From the NCBI GenBank assembly GCA_013397455.1, contig VYZB01000343.1, positions 645,124 through 709,123 on the forward strand: DNA of 64,000 nucleotides, in the 5' to 3' direction. Origin of the DNA: Crotophaga sulcirostris (taxonomy: Eukaryota > Chordata > Aves > Cuculiformes > Crotophagidae). The first letter of the stretch is position 1; each line of letters opens with the position of its first letter. Below, piece after piece: positions 62,426-64,000 of the stretch. The notes under the pieces were generated by a model that was not told where the DNA came from, made no database searches, and was given only the letters and a program-made list of their open reading frames with translations. A program made the position numbers and the translations under genes.

Positions 62426-64000
62426 GCATTAGGAAGTGAGATAGAATAAAAACATAAATAAATGAAATAGAATATGCAGAATACAGTGTAATCAATATAT
62501 TCAGAATTTTCTTTTCTATATGACAAGTGAAAGAACACTGCACAGAAAACTGAGGCTTCTTTTACTTTACTTATGAGTTGACCCCCAAACATAGACCTAA
62601 TTTAATTACCCTTAGGCTTCTTTATCCCATTGTAACACCATATTCCAAATCCTTCTTAACTTGTGTCCACTTCACATTGTAAAACCTATGCAAAGAAACA
62701 CTGACAGAAAGAGAATCCAGTTTGACATTTCAGATTTCAGATTTTTTTTGCATACAGATTATTACAAGTCAAGAAGAAAGAATCACTGATTTTTCAAACA
62801 AACTTACTAAATACATTAGGGGAACAATCTCATTATTTACATGATTTAGGTATCTGTTGAATATACATTAAAATGTTCACAAATCACAGTTCAATACTAT
62901 TTTGCATGGATTCATTTCTCCAGAACTGCTAAAGAGGTTGTTATCTTCCATTTGTCATAGTCTTCTTTCAAGAGATTCAGTTAGTTATTTAGAGGAAAAG
63001 GGGAAAAAAACCACAAACCAAGACGAAACATATGACATCATCACTCCTCTAGCTCAAATAGTCTATACTGAGTATATGGTATCCTTGATACTAGTCTGTC
63101 AACTGTACCCAAAGTGAATGAGCAATCAACATAATAATATCTTCAGTTTTTCAGTACTGGGACTACTCCACCTCTATCCACAATATTCTTATTGTCTCAC
63201 ATACACCATTAAAGGCATTTTGACAGTTTTATTAACTGTCCTACAATATTTCCTCTCATTCCATGTCCATCTTATGACCCTTAACCATATGCTTTGGCTA
63301 AGTAAGTACTAGTACTGGCTATGGCTAGTCCCCAGCTGGTTGTGTAAAGATTCACTGCAATGTATGACCCACAGTAGCAACTATAGGTATCAGAAATACC
63401 TGTTTAGATAAATGAATAATGAATCAGTCCACAGTCTTACAAACATGTCTATGCCATCATCTAGCCTTCATATAGATCAGAGATTTGGATACATGGAGTT
63501 AACTGAGAAAATGATGCCTCAAGTTATCATTGATAATTTTAACAAGAGCTTTAGACAGCTCTACATGTGAGGAACGTTTAGATCTGAAAAACTGATTTTC
63601 TATGATATGAAGGAAATATAGCAATATATCTTCCATTGTTCTGAATGGGGTTTTCTTTGATTTGCTAATGATGCTGCACATCAGTCTCTATATGTGGTGG
63701 AGGACCGTTTATCTCTTCTTTTACAGAAGACAATGTAATCTGGAAAACATGAAATTCATTCTGCCTTCATGCCTCTGTGTGCATCCTGAAAACAAATAAA
63801 GAAATGTTTACCTCAGAAGGATCCCCCTCTATTTCAAAAATCTCCTAATTTCACAAATCTGCAAAACTGTGCTGTTAATGTCATGAAAGACACTTCTGAA
63901 GTACTTCCATTTCTATTCAGTCATCAGCACAATACAGGCAAGGAAACAAAACATGAAACTGGAAAACAAAAATGGCAGTAAAACATAAGGAAGGCAGCAA

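Larger units (their letters stand above)
60645..64000. other. unique noncoding DNA
   Basis: No gene or transposon recognised. A pyrimidine-rich degenerate repeat (61,826-62,120) and an AT-rich stretch (62,325-62,425) are listed separately. Confidence 0.55.

Noticed and set aside
1..64000. tRNA, rRNA, U6 or 7SK genes, CRISPR arrays, bacterial-type operons
   Set aside because: I looked for their hallmark words and repeats on both strands and found none. The repeats and base composition are those of a bird nuclear genome.

Overview
The window is a stretch of bird nuclear genome: AT-rich, poor in CpG, and without any protein-coding gene that I can support. The avian assignment rests on the repeats. 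There are about eleven copies or fragments of the CR1 LINE, several ending in the short 8-base tandem tails (ATTCTGTG, TATCACAG, AGAATCAT types) that CR1 has instead of poly(A). There is also a solo LTR of a family I recognise from bird genomes, starting TGT.TTGGGTTTGC and ending in a rewritten form of CAGGGTCAACCCACCACA. Family names come from pattern memory, not from a database search. The species cannot be named; a neoavian bird is a guess from the LTR family.

Layout. 1-29.9 kb is mostly unique, AT-rich noncoding DNA with an old CR1 on the minus strand (4.68-5.09 kb), a more diverged CR1/L3-like remnant (about 7.0-7.3 kb), a short CR1 tip (10.33-10.50 kb), a 30-base assembly gap (11.34 kb), and a CTTT microsatellite containing a 169-base gap (26.37-26.72 kb). 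29.9-32.6 kb holds two CR1 copies head to head: an older minus-strand copy lacking its reverse-transcriptase core and a 1.8-kb plus-strand copy with a recognisable but dead reverse transcriptase. A short CR1 lies at 35.2-35.5 kb. At 39.36-40.95 kb a solo LTR on the minus strand is split by a second, smaller LTR in the same orientation. 46.1-50.1 kb carries three more CR1 copies, one of them 1.4 kb with RT remnants. 55.7-58.0 kb has three CR1 scraps. The rest, to 64 kb, is unique sequence with small tandem and AT-rich repeats.

No element here looks able to move: every reverse transcriptase read carries stops, frameshifts and changed catalytic aspartates, and both LTRs stand alone without gag or pol. 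Nothing suggests genes working together. The non-repeat places most worth a second look are a compact CpG cluster with transcription-factor-like motifs (42.53-42.75 kb), a smaller CpG-bearing block (12.63-12.70 kb), and a stretch on the minus strand at 60.17-60.66 kb with two good splice-acceptor-like sites each followed by an open frame. I found no previously undescribed system; the most informative structure is the LTR-in-LTR insertion.
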